From the NCBI RefSeq assembly GCF_023101685.1, contig NZ_CP082164.1:310001-374000 (forward strand): 64,000 bases of DNA, given 5' to 3'. Positions 17,678 through 26,697 of this stretch are shown here, piece after piece (within the stretch, counting starts at the first letter, position 1; the number at the start of each line of letters is the position of its first letter). This DNA comes from Bradyrhizobium sp. 186 (GTDB lineage Bacteria; Pseudomonadota; Alphaproteobacteria; Rhizobiales; Xanthobacteraceae). A program made the translations under genes and the position numbers. Below the pieces are notes generated by a model, which saw only the letters and a list, made by a program, of their open reading frames with translations, was not told the DNA's origin and searched no databases.

Positions 17678-17707
17678 CTTGGAGTGCGGTTCTGACCGCG
17701 CTCCAAG
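17678..17707. repeat. Strong hairpin, 13-bp stem
   Basis: CTTGGAGTGCGGT pairs with ACCGCGCTCCAAG around a 4-base loop (TCTG); one T-G wobble is the only imperfection. It lies in the divergent gap between mutS and pcaF. The rest of that gap, 17708-17920, shows no gene or clear promoter. Confidence 0.6.
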
Positions 17708-17920
17708 CGGCGCAACCTACAAAATTTCGCTGCACGGTCCTATCGCTTTGGTCGGGGAGGGCGGGTTTTCCACGTTGTCCGCACCGCGGCATGCGTTGCC
17801 CGCGCGTGGGCCCCTCGGAACGTGCGCGAAACCGTCAATTGACCTGCCGCGGGCGCCCTCCTAAAACTCCGCCGTCATTGAAGAATTTTGGCCGAACCGC
17901 GGCATTCAGGGAGAACAGCG

Positions 17921-19129
17921 ATGCGTGACGTCTTTATCTGCGATGCCGTGCGGACCCCGATCGGCCGCTTCGGCGGCTCGCTCGCCAAGGTGCGGGCCGA
18001 CGACCTGGCCGCAGCGCCGATCAAGGCGCTGATGGCCAAGCATCCGAACCTCGACTGGTCGCAGGTCGACGAAGTCTTCTTCGGCTGCGCCAACCAGGCT
18101 GGCGAGGACAATCGCAACGTCGCGCGCATGGCGCTGCTGCTCGCGGGCCTGCCGGATTCGGTTCCCGGCCAGACCCTGAACCGGCTCTGCGCGTCCGGCC
18201 TCGATGCGGTCGGCGCCGCTGGCCGCGCCATTCGCTCCGGCGAGATCGAACTCGCCATTGCCGGCGGTGTCGAATCCATGACGCGCGCGCCCTTTGTGAT
18301 GGGCAAGGCGCAGGAAGCCTTCTCGCGTTCCGCCGAGATCTTTGACACCACCATCGGCTGGCGCTTCATCAATCCATTGCTGAAGGCGCAGTACGGCGTC
18401 GATCCGATGCCGGAGACCGGCGAGAACGTCGCCGAGGAATTCCAGGTCTCGCGCGCCGATCAGGACGCCTTCGCGATCCGCTCGCAGCAGCGCGCCGGTG
18501 CGGCGATCGCGGCAGGATATTTCGCGGAAGAGATCACGCCGATCACCATTCCTGGCGGCAAGGCCGGCCCGATCACCGTCGACAAGGACGAGCATCCGCG
18601 CCCCGAGACCACGCTCGAAGCCCTCACGAAACTGAGGCCGATCGTACGCAATCCCGGCACGGTCACCGCCGGCAATGCTTCCGGCGTCAATGACGGCGCC
18701 GCCGCGATGATCCTCGCATCCGAGCTAGCTGTGAAGAGGCACGGCCTGACGCCGCGCGCCCGCATCCTCGGTCTGGCCTCAGCCGGCGTGCCGCCGCGCA
18801 TCATGGGCATCGGTCCGGTGCCGGCGACCCGCAAGCTGATGGAGCGGCTCGGCAAGAAGATCAGCGATTTCGACCTGATCGAACTCAACGAAGCCTTCGC
18901 CTCGCAGGGCATCGCTTGCATGCGCCAGCTCGGCGTTGCCGACGATGCCGATTTCGTCAATCCGCACGGCGGCGCCATCGCGCTCGGTCATCCCCTCGGC
19001 ATGAGCGGCGCGCGTCTCGCGCTGACCGCCGTGCACGGCATGGAAAAGCGCGGCGGCAAGCTCGCGCTCGCCACCATGTGCGTCGGCGTCGGCCAGGGCG
19101 TCGCGGTCGCGATCGAGAAGTTGAATTGA
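17921..19129 (+). CDS. pcaF: 3-oxoadipyl-CoA thiolase (beta-ketoadipyl-CoA thiolase)
   Basis: A 402-residue thiolase. It starts at ATG 17921 after GGGAGAACAGCG; an upstream in-frame ATG-like codon is not supported. The nucleophilic Cys lies in TLNRLCASGLDAVG (about 90). The C-terminal pair is NPHGGAIALGHPLGMSGAR (His) and MCVGVGQGVA (second Cys). Length and the opening MRDVFICDAVRTPIGRFGGSL match PcaF/PaaJ rather than shorter acetoacetyl-CoA thiolases. It performs the last step of the beta-ketoadipate pathway, giving succinyl-CoA and acetyl-CoA. The neighbouring pcaHG supports this, though a palindromic repeat separates the two units. PaaJ of phenylacetate breakdown is the alternative. Confidence 0.85.
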   Translation: MRDVFICDAVRTPIGRFGGSLAKVRADDLAAAPIKALMAKHPNLDWSQVDEVFFGCANQAGEDNRNVARMALLLAGLPDSVPGQTLNRLCASGLDAVGAAGRAIRSGEIELAIAGGVESMTRAPFVMGKAQEAFSRSAEIFDTTIGWRFINPLLKAQYGVDPMPETGENVAEEFQVSRADQDAFAIRSQQRAGAAIAAGYFAEEITPITIPGGKAGPITVDKDEHPRPETTLEALTKLRPIVRNPGTVTAGNASGVNDGAAAMILASELAVKRHGLTPRARILGLASAGVPPRIMGIGPVPATRKLMERLGKKISDFDLIELNEAFASQGIACMRQLGVADDADFVNPHGGAIALGHPLGMSGARLALTAVHGMEKRGGKLALATMCVGVGQGVAVAIEKLN

Positions 19130-19145
19130 CGGGACGCGCAGCATC

Positions 19146-19231
19146 CCGTCATCCCGGAGCCGCCCTTAGGGCGGAATCCGGGATCTCGAGATTCCGGGTT
19201 CAGCCCTGTCGGGCTGCCCCGGCATGACAGG
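19146..19231. repeat. Palindromic repeat between pcaF and pcaH
   Basis: Runs from CCGTCATCCCGGAGCCG to GCCCCGGCATGACAGG, with an inner AATCCGGGATCTCGAGATTCCGGGTT. It is of the same type as 7298-7403. The hairpin likely ends pcaF transcription before pcaHG. Confidence 0.75.
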
Positions 19232-19248
19232 GAGCTTCCCCCGATTAG

Positions 19249-19261
19249 TTATATCCTATAA
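19249..19261. promoter_or_regulatory. Palindromic AT-rich motif upstream of pcaHG
   Basis: TTATA-TCC-TATAA forms a perfect 5-bp inverted repeat about 59 bases before the pcaH start, in a short AT-rich island within GC-rich DNA. It overlaps a TATAAT-like hexamer, so it may be the promoter -10 region, an operator of a LysR or IclR regulator, or both. No regulator gene is adjacent. Confidence 0.35.
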
Positions 19262-19319
19262 TGATTGGCGGAAGTGTAGACGACCGGCCGGACCAAAATG
19301 GCCGGGGAGGAGTTCGCCA

Positions 19320-20021
19320 ATGACATTCATCTATCCCGTCGACAGCAACAAGGCGCATCCGCTGCCGCTGTCGCCTGAGTACAAGAGCTCGATCAAGCGC
19401 GCCCCGAACAAGCCCTTGATCCCGATGCGCCATACGTTGTCGGAGCTGACCGGCCCGGTCTACGGTCACGAGACCGTGCGCGAGGGTGACAACGACCTGA
19501 CCACCCAGCACACCGGCGAGCCGCTCGGCGAGCGCATCATCGTGCACGGCCATGTGCGCGACGAGGACGGCCGCGGCGTGCCGAACTCGCTGGTCGAGAT
19601 CTGGCAGGCCAATTCTTGCGGCCGCTACGTCCATGTCCGCGACCAGCATCCCGCGCCGCTCGATCCGAATTTTACCGGCGCCGGCCGCACGCAAAGCGAT
19701 GCCGCGGGCTACTACCGCTTCGTCACCATCAAGCCCGGCGCTTATCCCTGGGGCAATCACCACAATGCCTGGCGGCCGGCCCACATCCATCTCTCGGTGT
19801 TCGGCCACTCCTTCGTCACGCGGCTGGTGACGCAGATGTATTTCCCGAATGATCCCTTGTTCCCGTTCGACCCGATCTTCAACTCGGTGCCGGACGAGAA
19901 GGCGCGCGCGCGGATGGTCTCGTCGTTCGATCTCGAGAACACCAAGCCCGAATGGGCGCTGTGCTACCGCTTTGACATCGTGCTGCGCGGCAAAAACGCC
20001 ACGCCAATGGAGAACCACTAA
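19320..20021 (+). CDS. pcaH: Protocatechuate 3,4-dioxygenase beta subunit
   Basis: The 233-residue catalytic subunit of the intradiol dioxygenase that cleaves protocatechuate to 3-carboxymuconate with non-haem Fe(III). Start ATG 19320 follows GGGGAGGAG. Iron ligands of the family are visible: Tyr in SCGRYVHV, Tyr in AGYYRF, and the two His of RPAHIHLSVFG. WGNHHNAW is the family signature before them. The pcaG start lies 1 base past this stop, so the two subunits are co-translated. Upstream there is an AT-rich inverted repeat that may be a promoter or operator. Confidence 0.96.
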   Translation: MTFIYPVDSNKAHPLPLSPEYKSSIKRAPNKPLIPMRHTLSELTGPVYGHETVREGDNDLTTQHTGEPLGERIIVHGHVRDEDGRGVPNSLVEIWQANSCGRYVHVRDQHPAPLDPNFTGAGRTQSDAAGYYRFVTIKPGAYPWGNHHNAWRPAHIHLSVFGHSFVTRLVTQMYFPNDPLFPFDPIFNSVPDEKARARMVSSFDLENTKPEWALCYRFDIVLRGKNATPMENH

Positions 20022-20022
20022 G

Positions 20023-20625
20023 GTGCAGGATAATTTGAAGGACAACGGGATCACACCATCGCAGACCGTCGGTCCGTTCTTCAAGTACGGTCTGACGCCG
20101 AACGGCGACTACGCCTGGAACGACGCATTCACCAACTCCACGCTCACGCCTGACGTCACCGGCGACCGAATCCGCGTCGAGGGCCGCGTGTTCGACGGCG
20201 ACGGCGTCGCCGTGCCGGATTGCATGCTCGAGATCTGGCAGGCGGACGCGCAAGGCCGCTTTGCCGATCCGCAGGACAAGCGTGCGCTGCCCAACGCAAG
20301 CTTCCGCGGCTTCGCCCGCTGCGGCACCGACAAGGACGGCAACTATTCCTTCGAGACCATCAGGCCGGGCGCGGTGCCGGATCCGGACGGCAAGCCGCAG
20401 GCGCCGCATATCCTCCTTGCCGTGTTCGGCCGGGGCATGCTGCGGCATCTCTACACCCGCATCTATTTCAGCGACGAGGCCGGCAACGCCGCCGATCCCG
20501 TGCTGGCGGTGGTGCCCGCCGACCGCCGTGCCACGCTGATCGCGGTGCGAGAGGCCGGCAAGCCGGTCTATCGCCTCGACCTGCGGCTCCAGGGCGGCGA
20601 CGAGACGGTATTCTTCGACGTATGA
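20023..20625 (+). CDS. pcaG: Protocatechuate 3,4-dioxygenase alpha subunit
   Basis: A 200-residue partner of PcaH. The start is GTG 20023, one base after the pcaH stop, giving VQDNLKDNGITPSQTVGPFF; this length equals the classical PcaG. The fold is the same as PcaH but the iron ligands are lacking, as is usual for the alpha subunit. Conserved segments are SQTVGPFF, LEIWQADAQGRF, APHILLAVFGRGM and the closing GGDETVFFDV. No further pca genes follow, so decarboxylase and lactonase steps must be encoded elsewhere. Confidence 0.95.
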   Translation: MQDNLKDNGITPSQTVGPFFKYGLTPNGDYAWNDAFTNSTLTPDVTGDRIRVEGRVFDGDGVAVPDCMLEIWQADAQGRFADPQDKRALPNASFRGFARCGTDKDGNYSFETIRPGAVPDPDGKPQAPHILLAVFGRGMLRHLYTRIYFSDEAGNAADPVLAVVPADRRATLIAVREAGKPVYRLDLRLQGGDETVFFDV

Positions 20626-20866
20626 TGCAACGCGTGTCGGCGATATCCAGTCGTCGGCACGGGCTTCTCATCCAGCGCAATTGAGCTCGTGCTACCTGCA
20701 CCAGGCCTGAACTGATCCTCTTTCATGTTTGTGCGTCAGTCTGGCTGACCCAAAACCGATTGTTTGACGCCTCATCCCCGTAGTCTTGCGGTGTTTGCGC
20801 GATACAATTTCCGCGCGAGGCAATCCCGTATTTACCGTAACGAGCTAGGATCAGCGAATCTGACGC

Positions 20867-22576
20867 GTGGCCCTGGATCTCTCCATGAAAATTCGCCTGT
20901 CGTTGTCCTCCGCGATCATCGCGTTCGGGATCGTTCTCGCCATCGGCTTTACCGCCGTGGTCTCCACCAGCCTGTACGCATTGAAAGAGCTCAAGGTCGG
21001 CGGCCCGCTTTATTCCGACATCAAGCTGGGCAACGACCTCATCGCCGACATCCTGCCGCCGCCGGAATACGTGATCGAAGCCTACCTTGAGGCTACGCTT
21101 GCGATGCGCGAGCCGGACCAGCTGGCGGCTCATGGCGAGCGCCTGATCCAGCTCCGCAAGGATTATGACGAGCGCAAGGCGTTCTGGATCGCCTCGAGCC
21201 TGTCGGCCGACCTGAAGACTGCGCTGGTGTCGAAATCCGATGCCGAGGTACAGAAGTTCTGGAAGCTCCTGTCCGACCAGCTCCTGCCGGCCCTCAAGGC
21301 CAAGGACACCGCCGCTTCCGAGCGCGCCTATGCGCAGCTCAAGGACGCCTACACCGCACATCGCGCCGTCATCGACGGTATCGTCGAGAGCGCCAACAAG
21401 CAGAATGCCGACATGGAGAAGCTGGCTGCGGACCGCGACAGCTCCATGCTCTACATCCTCCTGGGCGTTTCCGCCGCCGTCCTGGCCTTCATTGCCGCGG
21501 GCCTGCTCGGCGTCGCGCTTGGCGTGGTGCGGCCGATCGTGCGCATGACGGATACGATGCAGAAGCTTGCGACCGGCGATCTCGCCGCTGACATCCCCTT
21601 CGCACAGCGCCAGGACGAAGTCGGGTCGATGGCGGGCGCCCTGCTCGTGTTCAAGCAAGCGGCGGTCGACAATGCCCGGCTGCGCGAGGAACAGCTCCAG
21701 ACGGAGCAGGAGGCGGCGCTCGCCAAGCGCGGCGCCCTGCACCAGATGGCCGAGACGGTCGAACGGGAAACCGGCCGCTCGGTCGACACCGCGAGCGCCG
21801 CGACCCAAGGCGTGGAACGGGCCGCCTCCAGCCTGTCCGAGATCGCCCGGTCGTTGTCCACGGAGTCGCAGGCGGTCGCTTCGGCGTCCACCCAGGCCCT
21901 GAGCAGCTCGCAAACCGTCTCAGCCGCGGCCGAAGAGCTGAGCGCCTCGATCCGGGAGATCGCCACCCAGGTCGCACGCACCAGCACTGTCACCAAATCG
22001 GCGGTCGCCGGCCGCGAGCAGGCGCGCTCGACCATCCAGGCGCTGGCCGGATCGGTGAAGAAGATCGCCGAGGTCACCGACCTGATTGGCGGCATCGCCG
22101 GCCAGACCAACCTCTTGGCGCTCAACGCCACGATCGAGGCGGCGCGCGCCGGCGAGGCCGGCCGCGGCTTTGCGGTGGTCGCAGCCGAAGTGAAATCGTT
22201 GTCCGACCAGACCGCCAAATCGACCGAGGAGATCGCGCGCCTCATCGCCGAAATCCAGGCCTCGACGCAGGCCGCGGTCGATGCCGTCGAGACCATGGGA
22301 GGCCACATCGTCGAGATCGACGGCGTCGCGACCTCGGTTGCCGTGGCGATGGAGGAGCAGGACGCCGCGACACGGGAGATCGCACGGTCGATTTCCGAAT
22401 CGGCCTCCGCCGCAAAGGAAGTCTCGACCAAAATCGCAAATGTCAGCCGCGACGCCGGTTCGGTGAACGAGCGCGCCGCGGAAGTCAGGCAGGCGATCGC
22501 CGGCATGGCGGCCAATCTCGAAGCGCTGCGGTCGGTCGTGGTCCGGACCGTGCGCGACTCGACGGCGGCGGCTTAG
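20867..22576 (+). CDS. Methyl-accepting chemotaxis protein
   Basis: A 569-residue receptor. A first membrane helix (about 10-33) is followed by a helical periplasmic sensor region (about 35-195), a second helix (about 198-222), a HAMP domain (about 222-275) and a long coiled-coil signalling domain. The hairpin tip [20 protein letters not shown] is well conserved. The C-terminus lacks an NWETF-type CheR tether. The GTG at 20867 is given; ATG 20885 (MKIRLSLSS) is equally possible, since neither has a clear ribosome site. It is a single-gene unit followed by two hairpins. The ligand is unknown. Confidence 0.93.
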   Translation: MALDLSMKIRLSLSSAIIAFGIVLAIGFTAVVSTSLYALKELKVGGPLYSDIKLGNDLIADILPPPEYVIEAYLEATLAMREPDQLAAHGERLIQLRKDYDERKAFWIASSLSADLKTALVSKSDAEVQKFWKLLSDQLLPALKAKDTAASERAYAQLKDAYTAHRAVIDGIVESANKQNADMEKLAADRDSSMLYILLGVSAAVLAFIAAGLLGVALGVVRPIVRMTDTMQKLATGDLAADIPFAQRQDEVGSMAGALLVFKQAAVDNARLREEQLQTEQEAALAKRGALHQMAETVERETGRSVDTASAATQGVERAASSLSEIARSLSTESQAVASASTQALSSSQTVSAAAEELSASIREIATQVARTSTVTKSAVAGREQARSTIQALAGSVKKIAEVTDLIGGIAGQTNLLALNATIEAARAGEAGRGFAVVAAEVKSLSDQTAKSTEEIARLIAEIQASTQAAVDAVETMGGHIVEIDGVATSVAVAMEEQDAATREIARSISESASAAKEVSTKIANVSRDAGSVNERAAEVRQAIAGMAANLEALRSVVVRTVRDSTAAA

Positions 22577-22624
22577 AGCATGATCCGGAAAAGTGCGAAG
22601 CGGTTTTCCGAAAAGATCATGCTC
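22576..22624. repeat. Palindromic repeat GAGCATGATC / GATCATGCTC
   Basis: A perfect 10-bp outer stem with an inner CGGAAAA/TTTTCCG pair, starting on the last base of the chemotaxis gene. I recognise this as a common dispersed element of Bradyrhizobium and relatives. Confidence 0.7.
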
Positions 22625-22634
22625 AAACAACAAC

Positions 22635-22677
22635 CTAAAGCGCGATGATGATTCATCCTCATCTCATCGCGCTTTAG
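22635..22677. terminator. Hairpin with a perfect 14-bp stem
   Basis: CTAAAGCGCGATGA (22635-22648) pairs with TCATCGCGCTTTAG (22664-22677) across a 15-base spacer. It follows the chemotaxis gene and precedes the kinase gene, so it most likely terminates transcription. There is no T-run, so it may instead act as a repeat or mRNA stabiliser. Confidence 0.55.
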
Positions 22678-22753
22678 CCGGCCATTCCAAGGCCGCTGGC
22701 GCCCGACAGGGTGGTTGTGCAGAATGGAGCAACGCGACGGGGGGCGGGCTCTC

Positions 22754-23818
22754 ATGACAGGTTCACGATTGCCGGAGGTGGCGGACGCGGCACGCCTCAC
22801 CGCGGCGCTGCGCAAGGCCGGCGCGCTGGACGCCGGGGCCGTGCGCGAGGTGAAGGTGCTGCACGAGCGCGATACGGTCGTGTCGCACATCACCCGGCTC
22901 GGCCTGCGCTATGTCGGGGAATCCGCCGGCTCGCCGCAGTCTCTGATTCTCAAGACGCCGCATGCCGCATTGGCCAAGCCGCTGGCGAACGCCGGCCGCC
23001 AAGAGGTGGCCTACTACACGCAGCTTGCAGCCAGAATGCCGGCGCTGCTGGTGCCGCGCTGCTTCGACGGGAATTTCGACGAGGAGAGCCTCGCCTGGCA
23101 TCTCCTGCTGGAGGATCTCACCGACAGTCACGAGATCGCAACCGCTTGGCCGCTGCCGCCATCGCGCGGTCAGGCGATGGCGATCGCCACGGCGCTCGCA
23201 CGCTGGCACGCAGCGTGGTGGGACAATGGCAGCCTCGGCGAGACCGTCGGGACCTGGGCCAGCGCCGACGACACAGCGGGCCAGATGGAGACGTTCGCCT
23301 CCCATTACGACCGCTTCGCCGATCAGCTCGGCGATCGCCTCAGCGAAGAGCGCCGCACACTCTACCGCCGCTTTATCAATCAGTCGGACCGGCTGTCACG
23401 GCGCTACCATTCGCGCCGCCACGTCACCGTCACCCATGGCGATGCCCATATCTGGAATTTTCTGCTGCCGCGTGCCGGCGTGGCCGATACCGTGCGCATC
23501 TTCGATTTCGACCAGTGGCATATCGACGTGCCGACCGGCGACCTCGCCTACATGATGGCGATGCATTGGTATCCGGAGCGCAGGCAGGCGCTCGAACGTC
23601 TTCTGCTCAACCATTACCACGACACGCTGATCGCGCACGGCGTCAACGGCTATACGCGCGGGGCGCTCGACCAGGATTATCGCTGGTCAGTGCTCTGGCA
23701 CATCACCAAGCCGGTCTGGCAGTGGAGCCTCAACATTCCGCAGGTGATCTGGTGGAATAATCTGGAGCGCGTGATGCTCGCGGTCGACGATCTCGGCTGC
23801 GAAGAGTTTTTGGGTTAG
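22754..23818 (+). CDS. Aminoglycoside phosphotransferase / CHK-kinase-like protein
   Basis: A protein of about 354 residues in the kinase-like APH fold. The catalytic loop is HGDAHIWNFLL (about 230), where the Asp is the presumed base and the Asn a metal ligand. The following IFDFDQWHIDVPTGDLAYM gives the metal-binding Asp. An Ala-rich loop stands where the Gly-rich loop would be. The family includes small-molecule kinases (ecdysteroid kinase-like, choline-like) and not only antibiotic resistance enzymes, so the substrate is open. Start ATG 22754 is preferred because of the purine-rich stretch upstream; ATG 22724 is possible. It is a single gene. Confidence 0.75.
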   Translation: MTGSRLPEVADAARLTAALRKAGALDAGAVREVKVLHERDTVVSHITRLGLRYVGESAGSPQSLILKTPHAALAKPLANAGRQEVAYYTQLAARMPALLVPRCFDGNFDEESLAWHLLLEDLTDSHEIATAWPLPPSRGQAMAIATALARWHAAWWDNGSLGETVGTWASADDTAGQMETFASHYDRFADQLGDRLSEERRTLYRRFINQSDRLSRRYHSRRHVTVTHGDAHIWNFLLPRAGVADTVRIFDFDQWHIDVPTGDLAYMMAMHWYPERRQALERLLLNHYHDTLIAHGVNGYTRGALDQDYRWSVLWHITKPVWQWSLNIPQVIWWNNLERVMLAVDDLGCEEFLG

Positions 23819-23835
23819 GCGGCGGCATATTCAGT

Positions 23836-23954
23836 GTCGTCCCGGCGAAGGCCGGGACCCATAATCCCAGGGAGACGTTGTAACGCGAGCTGTTAACCCC
23901 GAGTCTTCACCAAACCAAATCCTGTGGTTGGGTCCCGGCCTTCGCCGGGACGAC
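23836..23954. repeat. Composite palindromic repeat, full copy
   Basis: GTCGTCCCGGCGAAGGCCGG and CCGGCCTTCGCCGGGACGAC form long terminal arms, with GGGACCCATAATCCCAGG mirrored by TCCTGTGGTTGGGTCCC. It sits between convergent genes. Confidence 0.8.
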
Positions 23955-23972
23955 GGCGGAGGTTGGAGCTCT

Positions 23973-25529
23973 CTACTCCATCACCGCATGTTCCGGCCCG
24001 GCCGCCTGCTTGCGCAGCGTGGCCTTGGTCGAGCCGATCAACAAAGCGAGCGGGATGGTGCAGAGGATGAAGACCATCACGAGTTGGTAGTCATGCGCAA
24101 AGGCGATGATCTGCGCCTGCACGCTGACCATTCTGTCGGCCATGGCGCGGCCGGCGTCGGTGGAGAGATTGATCATGCCGCTGACGTCGGGCATCTGGAG
24201 CGCGTGGTTGAACGGATTGACGTGCTCGGAGAGGATCGCATAGGTCCGCCGCGTGCCCTGCGTCAGCTGGGCGATCACGACCGAAATGCCGACTGAGCTC
24301 GCGACGTTGCGCATCAGGGTCAGCATCGCGGTGCCGTCGGTGCGCAGTTGGTTCGGCAGGGTCAGGAACGCCACCGTCGAGAGCGGCACGAAGACGAGGC
24401 CGAAGCCAAAGCCCTGGATGATGCTGACGGTCACGATCTCCGGCACCTGGGTCAGGTCGGTCCAGCCGGTCATCTGGAACAGCGAGCCCGCGGTCAGCGT
24501 CAGGCCTGTGATGATCAGCGTACGCGCCTCGAAATAGCGCATCATGCGGCCGACCAGCATCATGGCGAAGAAGGTGCCGAAGCCGCGGCTCGCCAGCAAC
24601 AGGCCCGCCGTGATGATGGGATAGCCGATCACATTCTGCATATAGGGCGAGGCCAGCGCCATGGTCGAGAACAGCACGAGCCCCATCACGACCATGAACA
24701 TGCAGCCGGTGACGAAATTACGATCCTTGAACAGCGCGAAGCGGATGAAGGGCGTCGAGGTCGTGAAGGAGTGCGCGACGAAGAAATAGAAGGCGACGGC
24801 CGAGACGATGAACTCTGCGATGATCTCGCCGGATTCGAGCCAGCCCAATTGCTCGCCGCGGTCGAGTGCGAGCTGAAGCGAGCCGATCGCGATCGCCAGC
24901 GCCGCGAAGCCGAACCAGTCGAATTTGAGGCTGATATCCTTCCTGGTTTCGTCCATGAAGACGATCAACCCGAGCACGGTGATGGCGCCGAACGGCAAAT
25001 TGACGAAGAACACCCAGTGCCAGGAATAGGTCTCTGTGAGCCAGGCGCCGAGCGAGGGTCCCATGATCGGCCCCATCATCACGCCCATGCCCCAGATCGA
25101 CATCGCCTTGGCGCGTTCCTGGAGCGTGTAATAGTCGAGCATGACAGATTGCGACAGCGGCACCAGGGCGGCGCCGAACACGCCTTGCAGCAGACGGAAC
25201 AGCACCATCTGGTTGATGTCCTGCGCAAGCCCGCACAGCACGGACGCGAAGGTGAATCCGGCCGAGCAGATGATGAAGATGCGCTTGCGGCCGAAGCGAT
25301 TGGCGATCCAGCCCACCGGCGCCGTCATGATCGCTGCGGCGACGATGTAGGAGGTCAGCACCCAGTTGATCTGGTCCTGCGAGGCCGACAGCGTGCCCTG
25401 CATGTAGGGCAGGGCGACGTTGGCGATGGTGGTGTCCAACGCCTGCATGATGGTCGCGGTCATGGCGCAGATCGTCACCATGTTCCGGCGCAGGCCGGGG
25501 ACCATCAGGCTGGCATTGGGGCCGGACAT
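23973..25529 (-). CDS. EmrB/QacA-type MFS drug efflux transporter (DHA2, 14 membrane helices)
   Basis: A 518-residue inner-membrane antiporter. The start is taken at ATG 25527-25529 (MSGPNASLMVPGLRRN), four bases after the emrA-like stop; a longer frame exists but overlaps that gene. The motif A-like GWIANRFGRKR (about 70-80) and motif C-like MMGPIMGPSLGAWL are typical of DHA2 exporters. The opening MQALDTTIANVALPYMQGTLSAS is the family hallmark. With the membrane-fusion protein upstream it should form an EmrAB-type pump working with a TolC-like outer channel. It is the third gene of marR-emrA-emrB. Confidence 0.93.
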   Translation of the reverse strand: MSGPNASLMVPGLRRNMVTICAMTATIMQALDTTIANVALPYMQGTLSASQDQINWVLTSYIVAAAIMTAPVGWIANRFGRKRIFIICSAGFTFASVLCGLAQDINQMVLFRLLQGVFGAALVPLSQSVMLDYYTLQERAKAMSIWGMGVMMGPIMGPSLGAWLTETYSWHWVFFVNLPFGAITVLGLIVFMDETRKDISLKFDWFGFAALAIAIGSLQLALDRGEQLGWLESGEIIAEFIVSAVAFYFFVAHSFTTSTPFIRFALFKDRNFVTGCMFMVVMGLVLFSTMALASPYMQNVIGYPIITAGLLLASRGFGTFFAMMLVGRMMRYFEARTLIITGLTLTAGSLFQMTGWTDLTQVPEIVTVSIIQGFGFGLVFVPLSTVAFLTLPNQLRTDGTAMLTLMRNVASSVGISVVIAQLTQGTRRTYAILSEHVNPFNHALQMPDVSGMINLSTDAGRAMADRMVSVQAQIIAFAHDYQLVMVFILCTIPLALLIGSTKATLRKQAAGPEHAVME

Positions 25530-25533
25530 CGGA

Positions 25534-26697
25534 TCAGTCCTTGTCCTGGTTCGCGGTCGCCGACAATCCGAACAGGCCGGCGAGCGAGCGCCGATGGCCG
25601 GTGTCGATGGTGGCGTAGACACTCATGCCGGCCTTCAGCTTCCTCACATATTTGTCGGTCTCGTCGAAATAGATCCGGATCGGCACGCGCTGCACCACCT
25701 TGACGAAATTGCCGGTGGCATTCTGCGGCGGCAGGATCGCGAATTGCGCCCCCGTGCCGGGCGAGAGCGAGCCGATCTTGCCCTTGAAGACATGGTTCGG
25801 GAACGCGTCGACCTCGAGCGTGACGGGCTGTCCTTCGATGACGTAGGTGAGGTCGCTCTCCTTCGGGTTGGCGTCGACCCAGGGGTGGGCGACGTCGATG
25901 ATGGAGAATACCGGCGTGCCGGCGGCGACATAGCGGCCGAGCTGGATCTGTTCGACCTGCGTCGCCACGCCGCCCATCGGCGCGCGCACCACCGCGTGGT
26001 CGAGATTGCGCTCGGCGTTGTCGAGCTTGGACTTGGCCTGCGCGTAGGGCGGGAATTTCTCCAGCGGGAGGTCGGTATCGCCGAGCAGCTGCGTCTTGGC
26101 CGTCGAGATCTGCTGCTTGACGTATTGCGCGATGGAGCCGGACGTCACCAGCGCGTTCGCCGCGTTGTCGAGATCGAGCTGCGAGCCGTAGCTGTTCTTG
26201 ACCAGCGCCTGCTTGCGCTCGACGTCGCGCTGTTTCAGGTCGACGCCCCGCTGGGCAAGATCGAGCATGTCACCATAGATCTTGATGTTGGCACGGAGGT
26301 TGTCGTAGGTCGACTGCGCCTGCGCGAGCTGCGCCTTGGCCTCGTCCACCGCGAGGCGGAACGGCACGGGATCGATCTCGAACAGCTCGTCGCCCTGTTT
26401 GACGAGCTGACCTTCTTTCACGACGACCTTTTCGATCTTGCCGGAGATGTCGGGCGTCACCAGCACCTTCTGCGCGCCGACATAGGCGTCATCGGTGCCG
26501 ACATAGCGGCCGCCATTGAGATAGAAGGTGAAGCCGGCAACGGCGACAACGGCCGGCAGCACGACCAGAAGCAGGAAACGGCGATAGCGGCGCAAGGCGG
26601 CCACCAGGCGGCGGCGCGGATCGGTGCCGGCCTTCTTTGTCGGTTTGCCGCCGTCGGCCTTCTGCTCGGGCTGGAATTTGAGCACCTGATCAGCCAT
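25534..26697 (-). CDS. HlyD/EmrA-type membrane fusion protein
   Basis: A 387-residue periplasmic adaptor. It starts at ATG 26695-26697 with AAGGAG upstream, and the start overlaps the marR stop by eight bases. Residues about 42-65 form the single membrane anchor. The biotinyl-lipoyl-like half (VTPDISGKIEKVVVKEGQLVKQGD) and its return segment (APMGGVATQVEQIQLGRYV) flank a long coiled-coil hairpin (about 125-225). The C-terminal beta-barrel ends in SVYATIDTGHRR. It links the MFS pump to the outer-membrane channel. Confidence 0.93.
   Translation of the reverse strand: MADQVLKFQPEQKADGGKPTKKAGTDPRRRLVAALRRYRRFLLLVVLPAVVAVAGFTFYLNGGRYVGTDDAYVGAQKVLVTPDISGKIEKVVVKEGQLVKQGDELFEIDPVPFRLAVDEAKAQLAQAQSTYDNLRANIKIYGDMLDLAQRGVDLKQRDVERKQALVKNSYGSQLDLDNAANALVTSGSIAQYVKQQISTAKTQLLGDTDLPLEKFPPYAQAKSKLDNAERNLDHAVVRAPMGGVATQVEQIQLGRYVAAGTPVFSIIDVAHPWVDANPKESDLTYVIEGQPVTLEVDAFPNHVFKGKIGSLSPGTGAQFAILPPQNATGNFVKVVQRVPIRIYFDETDKYVRKLKAGMSVYATIDTGHRRSLAGLFGLSATANQDKD

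Noticed and set aside
24348..25703. A 451-codon plus-strand frame over the MFS gene
   Set aside because: Composition is rich in Arg, His and Glu with no membrane or fold signal. The opposite strand has a full 14-helix exporter in a conserved operon.
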